Positions 1 to 8,341 of a stretch of DNA of 53,894 nucleotides are shown here, in pieces. The stretch is from assembly GCA_002412765.1 (NCBI GenBank), contig DHVR01000027.1, forward strand, positions 62,525-116,418, in the 5' to 3' direction. Made by a program: the position numbers and the translations under genes. The notes under the pieces were generated by a model that searched no databases, was not told the DNA's origin, and was given only the letters and a program-made list of their open reading frames with translations. Every line of letters begins with the position of its first letter. Position 1 is the first letter of the stretch. Source of the stretch: Leptolinea sp. UBA5203 (lineage in GTDB: Bacteria; Chloroflexota; Anaerolineae; Anaerolineales; Anaerolineaceae).

Positions 1-783
1 TCATACTCCACACCGCCGGTGATCGCCAGAGCCTGGTTCATGATCTCAACCGCGTTCTGGGCATCCCCGCTGATCACCTGATGACAGAAGCCCAGCGCTT
101 CCAGCCGTTTGGCGTTCTTCTCGTCCTTTTCCACGCCAATCACTAGGCCGGTTGGGCCGACCCGCTTGCGGGCTTCATAGGCACACAACACCCCGGATTT
201 ACCGCCGGCTCCCAGAATGAGGACTTTGTCCCCAGGGTGGGTCATTTTGGCTACCTGCGCTGGAGCGCCGGCCACATCCAGTACAGCCATGGCCACATCC
301 TGGGATAAATCCTCGGGGAGTTTGGCATACAGGGATTTTTCAAACAGAATGGCCTTGCCTTTCACATCCACCCGATCCGTGGCATGGTTGATCCCGGAGA
401 TGGAATCCAGCCGTAAGGGGGTCAAGGAAAGTGAAACCAAAGTGACCAGCCGGTCACCTACTTTCAAATCCGTCTGACCAATCAGGGCATCCCCGATTTT
501 CTCCACGCTGCCAATCAACACCCCACCCGAACCGGTAACCGGGTTTTTCATCTTGCCAGTCTCACTGACAATGCTCATGATGCGGGTTTTCATCTTTTCC
601 AGATCCCCGCCCGCTTCTTCAAACAACTGGCGGAAACTGGCCGAATCAATGTTGAGTGCTTCCACGTCAAGCAAAATTTCATTATCAAACAGGGTCATGT
701 CATTGGAGATGACGTCCGCTGCCTGGGGTAAACAGTTTCCGGGTTGGATCACCCGATGAGAGCCGTACTTGCAACCTTTTTTC
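1..783 (-). CDS. kdd: L-erythro-3,5-diaminohexanoate dehydrogenase, 3' end outside window
   Basis: This is the N-terminal 261 residues of a Zn-independent MDR-type dehydrogenase; the C-terminus runs off the left edge. Kdd oxidises 3,5-diaminohexanoate to 3-keto-5-aminohexanoate with NAD(P) in clostridial-type lysine fermentation. The start MKKGCKYGSHRVI is the characteristic Kdd beginning, and a Rossmann motif LILGAGGKSGVL lies near residues 189-200. The ATG at 783 follows the stop of the CoA-transferase B subunit by about 60 bp, so it is probably the last visible gene of one minus-strand operon. The identification rests on the N-terminal signature plus its position beside kce. A generic alcohol dehydrogenase is the alternative but less likely. 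The lysine aminomutase genes (kamA, kamDE) would be expected just beyond the window edge. Confidence 0.88.
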
Positions 784-844
784 ATTAAATTTCCTGAATC
801 CTAAATAATTATTCAATAAGGCAAACCTGATTAATTACTCAGGC

Positions 845-1507
845 TTAGAGTTCCATGATGCGCACAGGTTCCTTGACGATCAAATCCGCATCGGTCAAGG
901 AGCGCACTTCTTCCACGCTGGTTTCCGGATGGATTTCCAGCAGAACCAGACCCTTCTCGGTCACTTCCATCACAGCCAATTCAGTAATAATCAAATTGAC
1001 TTCATGGGCAGCGCTGAGCGGCAGAGTACATTTCTTGAGAATTTTTGGCTTGCCTTTGGCCGTGTGCGTGGTGGCGACGATCACTTTCTTCGCACCGCAC
1101 AGCAAATCCATGGCGCCGCCCATACCGGGGACCAGCTTGCCGGGGATGATCCAGTTGGCAATATTGCCTTCCTGATCCACTTCCAGGGTTCCCAAAACGG
1201 TGACATCCACGTGGCCGCCGCGAATCAGGGCGAAGGACATGGAGCTGTCAAAATAGGCGCCGCCGGGGAGCAGGGTGACACTCAAGCCGCCCGCATTGGT
1301 GATACAAGGATCTTCCCTGCCTTTCTCGGCCTCCGGCCCCATATTGATCAAGCCGTTTTCAGATTGGAAAATCACGTTCACGCCGGGCACCACGTAATTG
1401 GCCGCCAGGGTCGGCAGGCCAATACCCAGATTGACCAATTGACCATCCTTCAATTCTTTTGCCACACGCTTGGCAATGATGCTTTTGGCTGCTTCAGGAT
1501 CTATCAT
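845..1507 (-). CDS. atoA: Butyrate/acetoacetate CoA-transferase, subunit B
   Basis: This is the 220-residue beta subunit of a family I CoA-transferase, which with the A subunit moves CoA from an acyl-CoA (butyryl- or acetyl-CoA) to acetoacetate. The catalytic glutamate lies in the QSENGLI motif near residue 50, and the Gly-rich segment GMGGAMDL near residue 130 is typical of the family. The start codon overlaps the stop of the A subunit as ATGA, implying translational coupling. Its place between kce and kdd says it recycles the acetoacetate released by Kce, feeding acetoacetyl-CoA to the thiolase at the front of the operon. The length is normal for the family. The exact acyl donor cannot be read from sequence. 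Confidence 0.93.
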   Translation of the reverse strand: MIDPEAAKSIIAKRVAKELKDGQLVNLGIGLPTLAANYVVPGVNVIFQSENGLINMGPEAEKGREDPCITNAGGLSVTLLPGGAYFDSSMSFALIRGGHVDVTVLGTLEVDQEGNIANWIIPGKLVPGMGGAMDLLCGAKKVIVATTHTAKGKPKILKKCTLPLSAAHEVNLIITELAVMEVTEKGLVLLEIHPETSVEEVRSLTDADLIVKEPVRIMEL

Positions 1508-2160
1508 TGTTTATCTCCCACGAGGATGTAATCAACCAGGACACAGGGCGTCATCACATCTTCCGGCCGCAGCTCACCGATTTTTACCAGCTCATCCGTT
1601 TCCAGAATGACCGTATCCGCGGCCAGCGCCATGATGGGATTAAAATTGCGTGTCGTTCCCCGGTAAAATGTATTACCCAGTTCGTCAGCGATGGAGCCTT
1701 TCAGAAAGGCAAAATCAGCCCGCAGAGGAAGTTCCAGAAGATATTCCCGTCCCTCGACTGTGATTTTTTGTTTGCCCTCTTCCACCATGGTGCCAACTCC
1801 GGTTGGGGTCAAAACCCCGCCCAAGCCGGAACCCGCAGCACGGATTCGTTCCACGAGCGTACCCTGGGGGACAAGTTCAACCTGTAATTTTCCTTCATTT
1901 AACAATCGTCCAGTTTCTGGATTGGTGCCAATATGGGAGGTTATAATTTTTCCAACCTGCCCATTGACAATCAACCGCCCCACACTACGATCCACAAACC
2001 CGCTGTCGTTGCCGATCAGGGTCAGGTTCTGGACATTCATTTCCAGCAGGATATCAATCAATTTTTCTGGAGCGCCGCAGCCCAAAAAGCCGCCAACCAT
2101 GATGGATGCGCCATCTTTAATCAAAGCTCGTATCGTTTCTTTATTGCTGAGTTTATTCAT
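1504..2160 (-). CDS. atoD: Butyrate/acetoacetate CoA-transferase, subunit A
   Basis: This is the alpha subunit (218 aa) of the heteromeric CoA-transferase. The signature IMVGGFLGCGAPEKLI near residues 20-35 carries the GGF oxyanion-hole segment of family I enzymes. The ATG at 2160 has a purine-rich Shine-Dalgarno stretch (GGAGTGAGAAGAG) just upstream. It ends inside the first codons of atoA. Together the two subunits activate acetoacetate to acetoacetyl-CoA. In lysine fermentation this closes the cycle by returning the C4 unit to the thiolase and so regenerating the acetyl-CoA that Kce consumes. Confidence 0.93.
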   Translation of the reverse strand: MNKLSNKETIRALIKDGASIMVGGFLGCGAPEKLIDILLEMNVQNLTLIGNDSGFVDRSVGRLIVNGQVGKIITSHIGTNPETGRLLNEGKLQVELVPQGTLVERIRAAGSGLGGVLTPTGVGTMVEEGKQKITVEGREYLLELPLRADFAFLKGSIADELGNTFYRGTTRNFNPIMALAADTVILETDELVKIGELRPEDVMTPCVLVDYILVGDKQ

Positions 2161-2199
2161 ACTCTTCTCACTCCAATGAAAGGAACTGGGATTTATGTT

Positions 2200-3027
2200 T
2201 TATCCGCGGGGCTTCAACCCCAGAATCTGTCTGGCTTCATCCGGCTGCGCAATTTCCCGGCCCAATTCTTTGGCCAGGCGCACCGCTTTTTCAACCAACT
2301 CGCCGTTGGAACGCGCCAATACCCCTTTGCTGAGGTAAATATTATCTTCAAATCCCACCCGGACGTGTCCGCCCAAAAGGATGGCGGCGCAGGCCACCGG
2401 GAATTCAAATCGTCCGATGCCAGTGCCCGTGAAGGTACTGTTGGCCGGCAGGCTGTTGACCAGATAAACCACATCCTCAAGATTTCCTGGAATACCGCAG
2501 GACGTGCCCATCACTAAATTGAAATGAAGATTGCCGTCAATCAGTCCCTGCTTATGCACCCGGGCGGCTAATTGCACCATACCGCGGTCAAAGACTTCGA
2601 TCTCCGGTTTAACGCCGGCCTGCTGCATGCGGTTGGCAAACTCTATCACGGTGGCTTCGCTGTTTGTGAAAATTTCATCGCCGCCAAAATTGATCGTCCC
2701 GCAATCCAGGGTGACCAATTCCGGTTTCAAAGCCAGCGGAGCGATACGCTCCTCATTGCTCATCCCGACCGCCCCGCCCGTTGAGGGTTGGATAATTAAT
2801 TGGGGACAGACTTTGCGGATGGCCGCCATCGCGTCCCGGAAACGCTCCACGGATTGGGTGGGTGTGCCGTCATCCTCACGCACGTGCAAGTGGATGATGC
2901 TGGCACCAGCATCGTAAGCCGCTTTGGCCTCACGGGCGATTTCCTCCAGCGTATAGGGAACCGCCGGGTTTTTATCCTTGGTGACTTCCGCGCCGCAAAT
3001 GGCGGCAGTCAGAATTAACTTTTCCAT
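2200..3027 (-). CDS. kce: 3-keto-5-aminohexanoate cleavage enzyme (BKACE family)
   Basis: This is a 275-residue TIM-barrel metalloenzyme of the BKACE family (DUF849). Kce condenses 3-keto-5-aminohexanoate with acetyl-CoA, giving acetoacetate and L-3-aminobutyryl-CoA. The family landmarks are visible: the N-terminal LILTAAICGAEVTK with Glu14, the Zn-binding pair His46 and His48 in IIHLHVRED, and the C-terminal GFEDNIYLSKG with the third metal-binding Glu. The length equals that of characterised Kce proteins. The start at 3027 has a strong ribosome site (CGGAGGG) in a 13-bp gap after the aminotransferase. Other BKACE enzymes act on other beta-keto acids, but the flanking kdd and ato genes make the lysine pathway assignment firm. 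Confidence 0.93.
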   Translation of the reverse strand: MEKLILTAAICGAEVTKDKNPAVPYTLEEIAREAKAAYDAGASIIHLHVREDDGTPTQSVERFRDAMAAIRKVCPQLIIQPSTGGAVGMSNEERIAPLALKPELVTLDCGTINFGGDEIFTNSEATVIEFANRMQQAGVKPEIEVFDRGMVQLAARVHKQGLIDGNLHFNLVMGTSCGIPGNLEDVVYLVNSLPANSTFTGTGIGRFEFPVACAAILLGGHVRVGFEDNIYLSKGVLARSNGELVEKAVRLAKELGREIAQPDEARQILGLKPRG

Positions 3028-3040
3028 GGTTTCCCTCCGG

Positions 3041-4294
3041 TTAGTAGGATTTCTCGGCGACGTATTGCAAGGATTCTTTAATCATCCCCACCGTAAAAAT
3101 CAGGTCGGCTTCACTGTGGCGGTGGCAGACATAGCCATGATGGTAGGGCTGCAGAAAAACACCTCGCCGGATCAGTTGGGTGTAAAAATCATTACGCTTG
3201 GCTTTGTAGGTCTTTTCGACATCTTTGACAAAGGTAATGAACGGCATCGGCCCCACACCGGAGACCTCAGCGGCTACGCCGGTATGCAAGATGGCCTTTT
3301 CGATGTCCTTCAGGAATTGGTTGCCCTTGGCCCAGATGGTATCCAGCACTTTATCACGTTCCAGAATTTCAATCGTCTTTAAGGCCGCAACAATGGAGAG
3401 GCTGTTGGGGAAAAAGGTGGAAGAAACAAAAACTTCCTTCTCCACGATGCGCATAAATTGTTGTTTGCCCACCACGGCGCCGATCTCATAGCCGTTGGCC
3501 ATGGCCTTGCCAAAGGTAGCCAGGTCCGGGGTGACGCCGTAATAACTTTGCGCGCCGCCCATGCTGAGCCGGAATCCGGTGCGGATTTCGTCAAAGATCA
3601 GCACCACCCCGTAACTATCCGCCAGGGCGCGTACTTTTTGCAGGAAATCATCCCGGGGTTCTTCTAATTTTTCGGCCAGCGGATGTCCATAGGGGGTGAT
3701 AATAATACAGGCCGTATCTGTGCCATGTTCTTTTAATAAGGCTTCCAGTCCGCCGATGTCGTTATAGTGAAATTCGTAAACATCTTCATACAGTTTTTTG
3801 GGAACGCCGCCCTTTACTTCCACGCACCAATCATGCCAGCCGTGATAGCCGCAGCGCAAGATTTTCGTCCTGCCGGTGCAGCCGCGGGCAATGCGTGTGG
3901 CCAGGGTGGTGGCATCTGAGCCAGTTTTGACAAAGATACTCATCTCAGCGCTGGGGATGTGCTGGCGCAGTTTCTCAGCCAGCGTGTTTTGCACCGGCTG
4001 GGTCAGGGAAAAGCAAAAACCCTTGTTCTGAATCTGGGCGATCACCGCCTGGTCCACTTCCTCTTCGCGATAGCCCAGGATAATTGGACCGTAGGCGCAC
4101 AGGTAGTCAATATATTCATTGCCGTCCACATCGCTGATGCGGCAGCCCTTCCCCTCGGTGAAATAGATGGGGTACTCATTCTCCACAAAGTTATACGGGC
4201 GGCGAATCCCCATCACCCCGCCGGGCGTGACGCTTTTGCCCCGTTCAAACTCGGCCATACTTTTCTTTAATACTAAGGCTGGTGCTTCTTTCAT
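3041..4294 (-). CDS. kat: Class III aminotransferase, probable 3-aminobutyryl-CoA transaminase
   Basis: This is a 417-residue class III PLP aminotransferase of the glutamate-1-semialdehyde aminomutase type. Visible landmarks are SDVDGNEYIDYLCAYGP near the N-terminus, FDEIRTGFRL with the PLP-binding Asp, and FGKAMANGYEIGAVVG with the Schiff-base Lys. An upstream in-frame codon at 4369 lies inside the thiolase gene, so the ATG at 4294, behind a GGAGGAG ribosome site, is preferred. Housekeeping GSAM would sit with haem genes; here it lies between thiolase and kce. That matches the acyl-CoA beta-transaminase (Kat) known from Cloacamonas, which converts 3-aminobutyryl-CoA to acetoacetyl-CoA. No ammonia-lyase gene (kal) is visible in the window. 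The substrate is inferred from context. Confidence 0.72.
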   Translation of the reverse strand: MKEAPALVLKKSMAEFERGKSVTPGGVMGIRRPYNFVENEYPIYFTEGKGCRISDVDGNEYIDYLCAYGPIILGYREEEVDQAVIAQIQNKGFCFSLTQPVQNTLAEKLRQHIPSAEMSIFVKTGSDATTLATRIARGCTGRTKILRCGYHGWHDWCVEVKGGVPKKLYEDVYEFHYNDIGGLEALLKEHGTDTACIIITPYGHPLAEKLEEPRDDFLQKVRALADSYGVVLIFDEIRTGFRLSMGGAQSYYGVTPDLATFGKAMANGYEIGAVVGKQQFMRIVEKEVFVSSTFFPNSLSIVAALKTIEILERDKVLDTIWAKGNQFLKDIEKAILHTGVAAEVSGVGPMPFITFVKDVEKTYKAKRNDFYTQLIRRGVFLQPYHHGYVCHRHSEADLIFTVGMIKESLQYVAEKSY

Positions 4295-4314
4295 TGGATT
4301 CACTCCTCCACTTT

Positions 4315-5499
4315 TCAGGCTGCCGGGTTTTCCACCAGCATGGCGATCCCCATCCCTGTCCCAATGCACAGACTGGCGATGCCTAATTTAGTACCGCTTC
4401 GTTTCATTTCCCATAACAGGCTGACCAGGATGCGCGCACCGCTGGCACCGATGGGATGTCCGAGGGCTACCGCACCCCCATTAACGTTGACCCTGGCCGG
4501 GTCAATGCCCAGCTCTCTGAGCACCGCCACGGACTGAGATGCAAAAGCTTCATTCAGTTCCCATAAGCCGATATCTTCCAGTTTGAAGTTCAACTTATCT
4601 TTCAGCTTATTAATCGCATACACCGGCCCCATGCCCATGATATCCGGACGCAGACCCACCAGGCTGAATCCATGGATATAAGCCATGGGCTGTATATTAT
4701 GGTCGTTGCAGCTTTCTTCACTGAGCACCAGCATAGCTGCCGCGCCGTCATTGATCCCGGAGGCATTGCCTGCGGTAACGGTGCCGTCTTTCTTGAAGGC
4801 CGGACGTAAACCCGCCAGCGTCTCCAGAGTGGTGTTTTCTTTAATGAACTCATCCTGGTCAAAGAGGATTTCTTCTTTGCGGGTCTTGATAGTAATAGGA
4901 ACGATCTCATCCGCAAACTTGCCGGCTTTACGGGCGGCAGTGGCTTTCATCTGACTGTGATAAGCAAATTCATCCTGCTCGGCCCGGGTGACGTTGAACT
5001 CCGCGGCTACATTCTCAGCCGTAATGCCCATATGCGTCTGACAAATCGGGCAGGTCAGCCCATCTGTGAGGATGCCGTCCTGCAGCTCACTGTTGCCTAA
5101 TTTGAGTCCAGAGCGAGCTCCTTTCAGGTAATGAGGTGCGTTGGACATACTCTCCATACCGCCAGCCAGGGCGATTTCCGCGTTGCCCGCCAGAATGGAT
5201 TGATAAGCCAGGCCAACCGCATGAAGTCCGGAACCACACACCGTATTGATCGTCGAAGCGGGAACAGCATCAGGAATACCGGCTTTAAGAGCAGCCTGCC
5301 GGGCAGGGTTTTGCCCCAGGCCTGCCTGGATCACATTGCCCATGTAGACTTCATCCACCGCGTTTTTAGGCAGCCCACCCTCAGGAAACATGCCTTCAAA
5401 CAAACTGGCTGCCAGATCAACGGCAGAGATGGGTGCAAGTGCTCCTTGAAATGAGCCAATAGCGGTCCGTTTCGCTTGTGCAAGTACGACTCTCTTCAT
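4315..5499 (-). CDS. atoB: Acetyl-CoA C-acetyltransferase (thiolase)
   Basis: This is a 394-residue biosynthetic/degradative thiolase that interconverts acetoacetyl-CoA and two acetyl-CoA. All active-site blocks are present: NTVCGSGLHAV with the nucleophilic Cys near residue 87, NEAFASQ, GGAVALGHPIGASGAR with the catalytic His, and the C-terminal CIGTGMG with the second Cys. The ATG at 5499, with AAGGAAGG upstream, is preferred over a TTG two codons earlier. It is the first gene of the minus-strand operon, with an AT-rich region before it that should hold the promoter. In this operon it recycles acetyl-CoA for Kce and supplies energy by acetyl-CoA formation. Confidence 0.94.
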   Translation of the reverse strand: MKRVVLAQAKRTAIGSFQGALAPISAVDLAASLFEGMFPEGGLPKNAVDEVYMGNVIQAGLGQNPARQAALKAGIPDAVPASTINTVCGSGLHAVGLAYQSILAGNAEIALAGGMESMSNAPHYLKGARSGLKLGNSELQDGILTDGLTCPICQTHMGITAENVAAEFNVTRAEQDEFAYHSQMKATAARKAGKFADEIVPITIKTRKEEILFDQDEFIKENTTLETLAGLRPAFKKDGTVTAGNASGINDGAAAMLVLSEESCNDHNIQPMAYIHGFSLVGLRPDIMGMGPVYAINKLKDKLNFKLEDIGLWELNEAFASQSVAVLRELGIDPARVNVNGGAVALGHPIGASGARILVSLLWEMKRSGTKLGIASLCIGTGMGIAMLVENPAA

Positions 5500-6328
5500 T
5501 GACAAACCTTCCTTTGTAGGTGTGGTATGGATATCTCTTTCTTATCAAACTAAGTCTCTATAAAAATTGGTATTTAAATCAAAAGATGCCACTTAGATAA
5601 ATGACACCTTTCCCTTAAGGAATTTTCAACCCGTATGGTACCTTCTTGAATGCAAGTCTGGAAATTATTGAAAAATCTAGCAAGAATTCAGATTGGGACG
5701 TTCGAAAACCACAGAACCCTGAGTGTTTTCTCCCTTGCATCCCAGCGATAGGCTGACCTGTTATTTGTTTTGAATATGTTGGTTTAAATAACACTTGATA
5801 CATCTCAGTGACCTGCTTGCCAACCACAAGATTTGGTTTTTCTCATCCAAGTTCAATTCTATATTAATAGGATTAATTAGTTTTAATCCTCACATACAAT
5901 TATACTACATCATAATTTGAAGAAAACAAAGTGAAATTGTATAAAATAAGAAACACAAGTGACAGGTTGGAGAAAGGATAAATTACAATCCAGTGTATTA
6001 CATTTCTCAGCTCATCAATCCCAATCATAAGAAAAAAACGGCAGTCATAATCATTAAAACAAAATGGTTTAAATACTGTACTTAATTTGATAACCAATTT
6101 ACCTGATATAAGCTTATGCTATAATCGTTAATAAGTGATCTTTATAAAATATACAAAGAGGTTGATCCCTTCAATCAATTGATCCAATAACCGATACAAA
6201 ACCAAATTGCTGCTTGAATAAAAGAAATATACTTTTACCAAATCCAATAGAAATTTTCCATAATAATTGATCTTTTCTTCTCATCAATACGCCCAACATC
6301 TTATTATTCTCCATAAGGAGGCCCGTGC
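5500..6328. other. Divergent AT-rich intergenic region with no convincing gene
   Basis: About 830 bp separate the lysine operon (leftward) from the peptide-transport genes (rightward). It is clearly AT-richer than the flanking genes. Two short minus-strand frames (about 70 and 65 codons, at 5615-5827 and 5900-6097) have no recognisable product, no good ribosome site and no neighbour in frame. The region presumably carries the promoters of both operons. I saw no riboswitch-like conserved block, but a covariance search could not be run. Confidence 0.5.
6117..6125 (+). promoter_or_regulatory. Candidate extended -10 promoter for the peptide-transport genes
   Basis: TGCTATAAT is a consensus -10 with the extended TGn element. 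No good -35 lies 17 bp upstream, as expected for extended -10 promoters. It would give a leader of about 200 nt before the first permease gene. Confidence 0.4.
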
Positions 6329-7249
6329 ATGGTACGTTTTATCTTAATGAGGCTTGCAGGTCTTTTGGCGGTGCTTTTAGTTGTTTCAGTGATTACCTTC
6401 ACCTTGATGCACGAGGTCCCTGGAGGACCATGGAAGTATGGGCAAAGACCCTTTTCAGATCAACAAATTGAAGCCCTAAAAGCCAGATATGGGCTTGATA
6501 AACCTCTTGTAGAACAATACTTCACCTGGTTGGGTGGTGTAGTGAAATTAGATTTTGGAGATTCCTTTCAACATCCCGGCGAAAGTGTTCAACATGTCAT
6601 TAGTCGAACCTGGCCAGTTACAGCCCAATTGGGGTTAATGTCCCTGGCTGTAGCATTCCTCATCGGATTACCCCTCGGCATTATTGCCGCCTATCGGCAG
6701 AACACATGGATTGATTATCTGGCAACCATGCTGTCTATTGGCGGTTTTGTCACTCCCCATTTTGTATTGGGTATTTTCTTTATTCTTATTTTCTCCTTAA
6801 GTCTTCACATTCTACCGACAGGGGGGTGGGAAGGACCGGAAACATGGATCATGCCTGTTATGGTTTACTCCCTGCTTCCAATGGCAACCATTGCACGGTA
6901 TACCCGATCCAGCGTATTGGAAGTCATTCGATCAGATTATGTTCGGACTGCCAGAGCCAAGGGCTTATCGGAGGGGGGCGTCCTGAAAACGCATGTGCTC
7001 AAGAATGCATTAATTCCCCTGGTGACTGTTTTTGGTCCTTTAATTCCTGATATGGTCACGGGATCAATTTTTGTTGAGGCAATATTCAGGGTTCCTGGAT
7101 TAGGAAGATACTGGGTTACCAGCACCTTAAATCGGGATTACCCCATGATCATTGGTTTGGCTTGTATGTGGGCGTTTCTAATTGGATTCACTTATCTGCT
7201 CACCGATATTGTTTACACCTGGATTGACCCGCGCATTCGATTCAACTAA
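6329..7249 (+). CDS. Dpp/Opp-type ABC transporter permease, first subunit (DppB-like)
   Basis: This is a 306-residue inner-membrane permease of the peptide/nickel importer family. The first membrane segment (about residues 7-29) is followed by the extracytoplasmic loop typical of DppB, and by further segments around 98-120, 135-160, 170-190, 225-250 and 275-298. The ATPase-coupling EAA loop is seen around residues 200-215, RTARAKGLSEGGVLKTH. The start at 6329 has the ribosome site AAGGAGG. DppC follows after 24 bp. No cognate ATPase (DppD/DppF) occurs in the window, so the ATPases must be encoded elsewhere. The substrate is not evident; the adjacent amidohydrolases suggest an amide, N-heterocycle or modified peptide. 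Confidence 0.9.
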   Translation: MVRFILMRLAGLLAVLLVVSVITFTLMHEVPGGPWKYGQRPFSDQQIEALKARYGLDKPLVEQYFTWLGGVVKLDFGDSFQHPGESVQHVISRTWPVTAQLGLMSLAVAFLIGLPLGIIAAYRQNTWIDYLATMLSIGGFVTPHFVLGIFFILIFSLSLHILPTGGWEGPETWIMPVMVYSLLPMATIARYTRSSVLEVIRSDYVRTARAKGLSEGGVLKTHVLKNALIPLVTVFGPLIPDMVTGSIFVEAIFRVPGLGRYWVTSTLNRDYPMIIGLACMWAFLIGFTYLLTDIVYTWIDPRIRFN

Positions 7250-7273
7250 GCCGATAAACAGGATAATAATCGC

Positions 7274-8248
7274 ATGATGAACACATTAACTGAAACTAAT
7301 AAAAAAGTTAAGACAGTGCACAGGGGTCTATATTGGGATGGTTTGTATCGCTTCACCAGAAATAAATTGGCAATTATCGGTTCTGTCACTGTGCTGCTTA
7401 TTTTCTTGTTGGCCATCTTCGCTGATGATGCTGTCATTTCTGTATTTCTAAACCGCGAACCTCAGCCTTTACTGGCACGGACCCCATACGACAAGATTTT
7501 CTTTGGGCCTTCCGGAGCTTTTCCAACTTTCCATGTGGATAGCCAATTCCCCTTTATTCACATCGGTGATTATTGGATGGGCACAGACTTAAACGGCCGA
7601 GACCTGTACAGCAGGGTTGTATTCGGTACTCGCACTTCCCTCACTGTCGGTATTTTGGCTCAATTAGTAGCCTTCAGCATTGGGATTCCCCTGGGAGCTA
7701 TCGCAGGTTGGAGAGGTGGAAAATCCGATTTCTTGATCATGCGTATGGTGGATATCATGTCTGCCTTACCCACCCTGTTATTCGCTTATTTAATCATGGC
7801 ACGCCTGGGCGCTGGATTCTGGAATGTGATGCTCGCCATCGGGATCACCAGTTGGATTACCGTGTGCCGCTTAACCCGCGGTCAATTCCTTTCCCTGCGA
7901 GAAAAGGAGTATGTCACCGCATCCCGCATGGTTGGTGCCAAAGATTGGCGGATCATCCGCGTGCATCTCATTCCAAATGCCCTCGGTCCCATCATCGTCG
8001 CCCTTACCCTTGGAATTCCCTCGGCCATTTTTGCTGAAGCCTCTTTGAGTTTTCTAGGTGTGGGCATCAACCCCCCTATGCCGAGTTGGGGGCAAATGCT
8101 TGGCCGCGACGGAATTGCAAACATCAATTACTTCTGGCATCTGGCCTTATTCCCAGCCATTATGATTGCCATCACCATGTTAGGATTTACCTTGATGGGC
8201 GATGGTTTACGGGACGCGCTGGACCCCACAACCCTGGGTGAAAGTTAA
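7274..8248 (+). CDS. Dpp/Opp-type ABC transporter permease, second subunit (DppC-like)
   Basis: This is a 324-residue DppC-family permease. The N-terminal cytoplasmic tail and first membrane segment (about residues 34-55) precede the periplasmic stretch containing GTDLNGRDLYSRVVFGTR, a family hallmark. The coupling loop appears as VTASRMVGAKDWRIIRVHLI around residue 215. SFLGVGINPPMPSWGQML near residue 260 is another conserved DppC block. Two ATG codons are adjacent (7274 and 7277); either could start. It probably forms the heterodimeric channel with the preceding gene. A strong terminator immediately follows, which separates the permeases from the downstream enzymes. Confidence 0.9.
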   Translation: MMNTLTETNKKVKTVHRGLYWDGLYRFTRNKLAIIGSVTVLLIFLLAIFADDAVISVFLNREPQPLLARTPYDKIFFGPSGAFPTFHVDSQFPFIHIGDYWMGTDLNGRDLYSRVVFGTRTSLTVGILAQLVAFSIGIPLGAIAGWRGGKSDFLIMRMVDIMSALPTLLFAYLIMARLGAGFWNVMLAIGITSWITVCRLTRGQFLSLREKEYVTASRMVGAKDWRIIRVHLIPNALGPIIVALTLGIPSAIFAEASLSFLGVGINPPMPSWGQMLGRDGIANINYFWHLALFPAIMIAITMLGFTLMGDGLRDALDPTTLGES

Positions 8249-8255
8249 AACACTT

Positions 8256-8286
8256 CTGGCTCCGGTTTATGACGGAGCCAGTTTTT
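8256..8286 (+). terminator. Rho-independent terminator after the permease pair
   Basis: A perfect 9-bp stem (CTGGCTCCG/CGGAGCCAG) with an 8-nt loop is followed directly by TTTTT. It lies 8 bp after the DppC-like stop codon, so the amidohydrolase genes may need their own promoter or read-through. Confidence 0.85.
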
Positions 8287-8341
8287 ACATCAAACCAAAG
8301 TGCCCGGATAGATATACTACTAAAAGGATGGTAAGTGTCAG

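Noticed and set aside
5615..6097. Two short minus-strand frames before the lysine operon
   Set aside because: There is no ribosome site, family resemblance or coding bias, and the stretch is AT-rich intergenic DNA.
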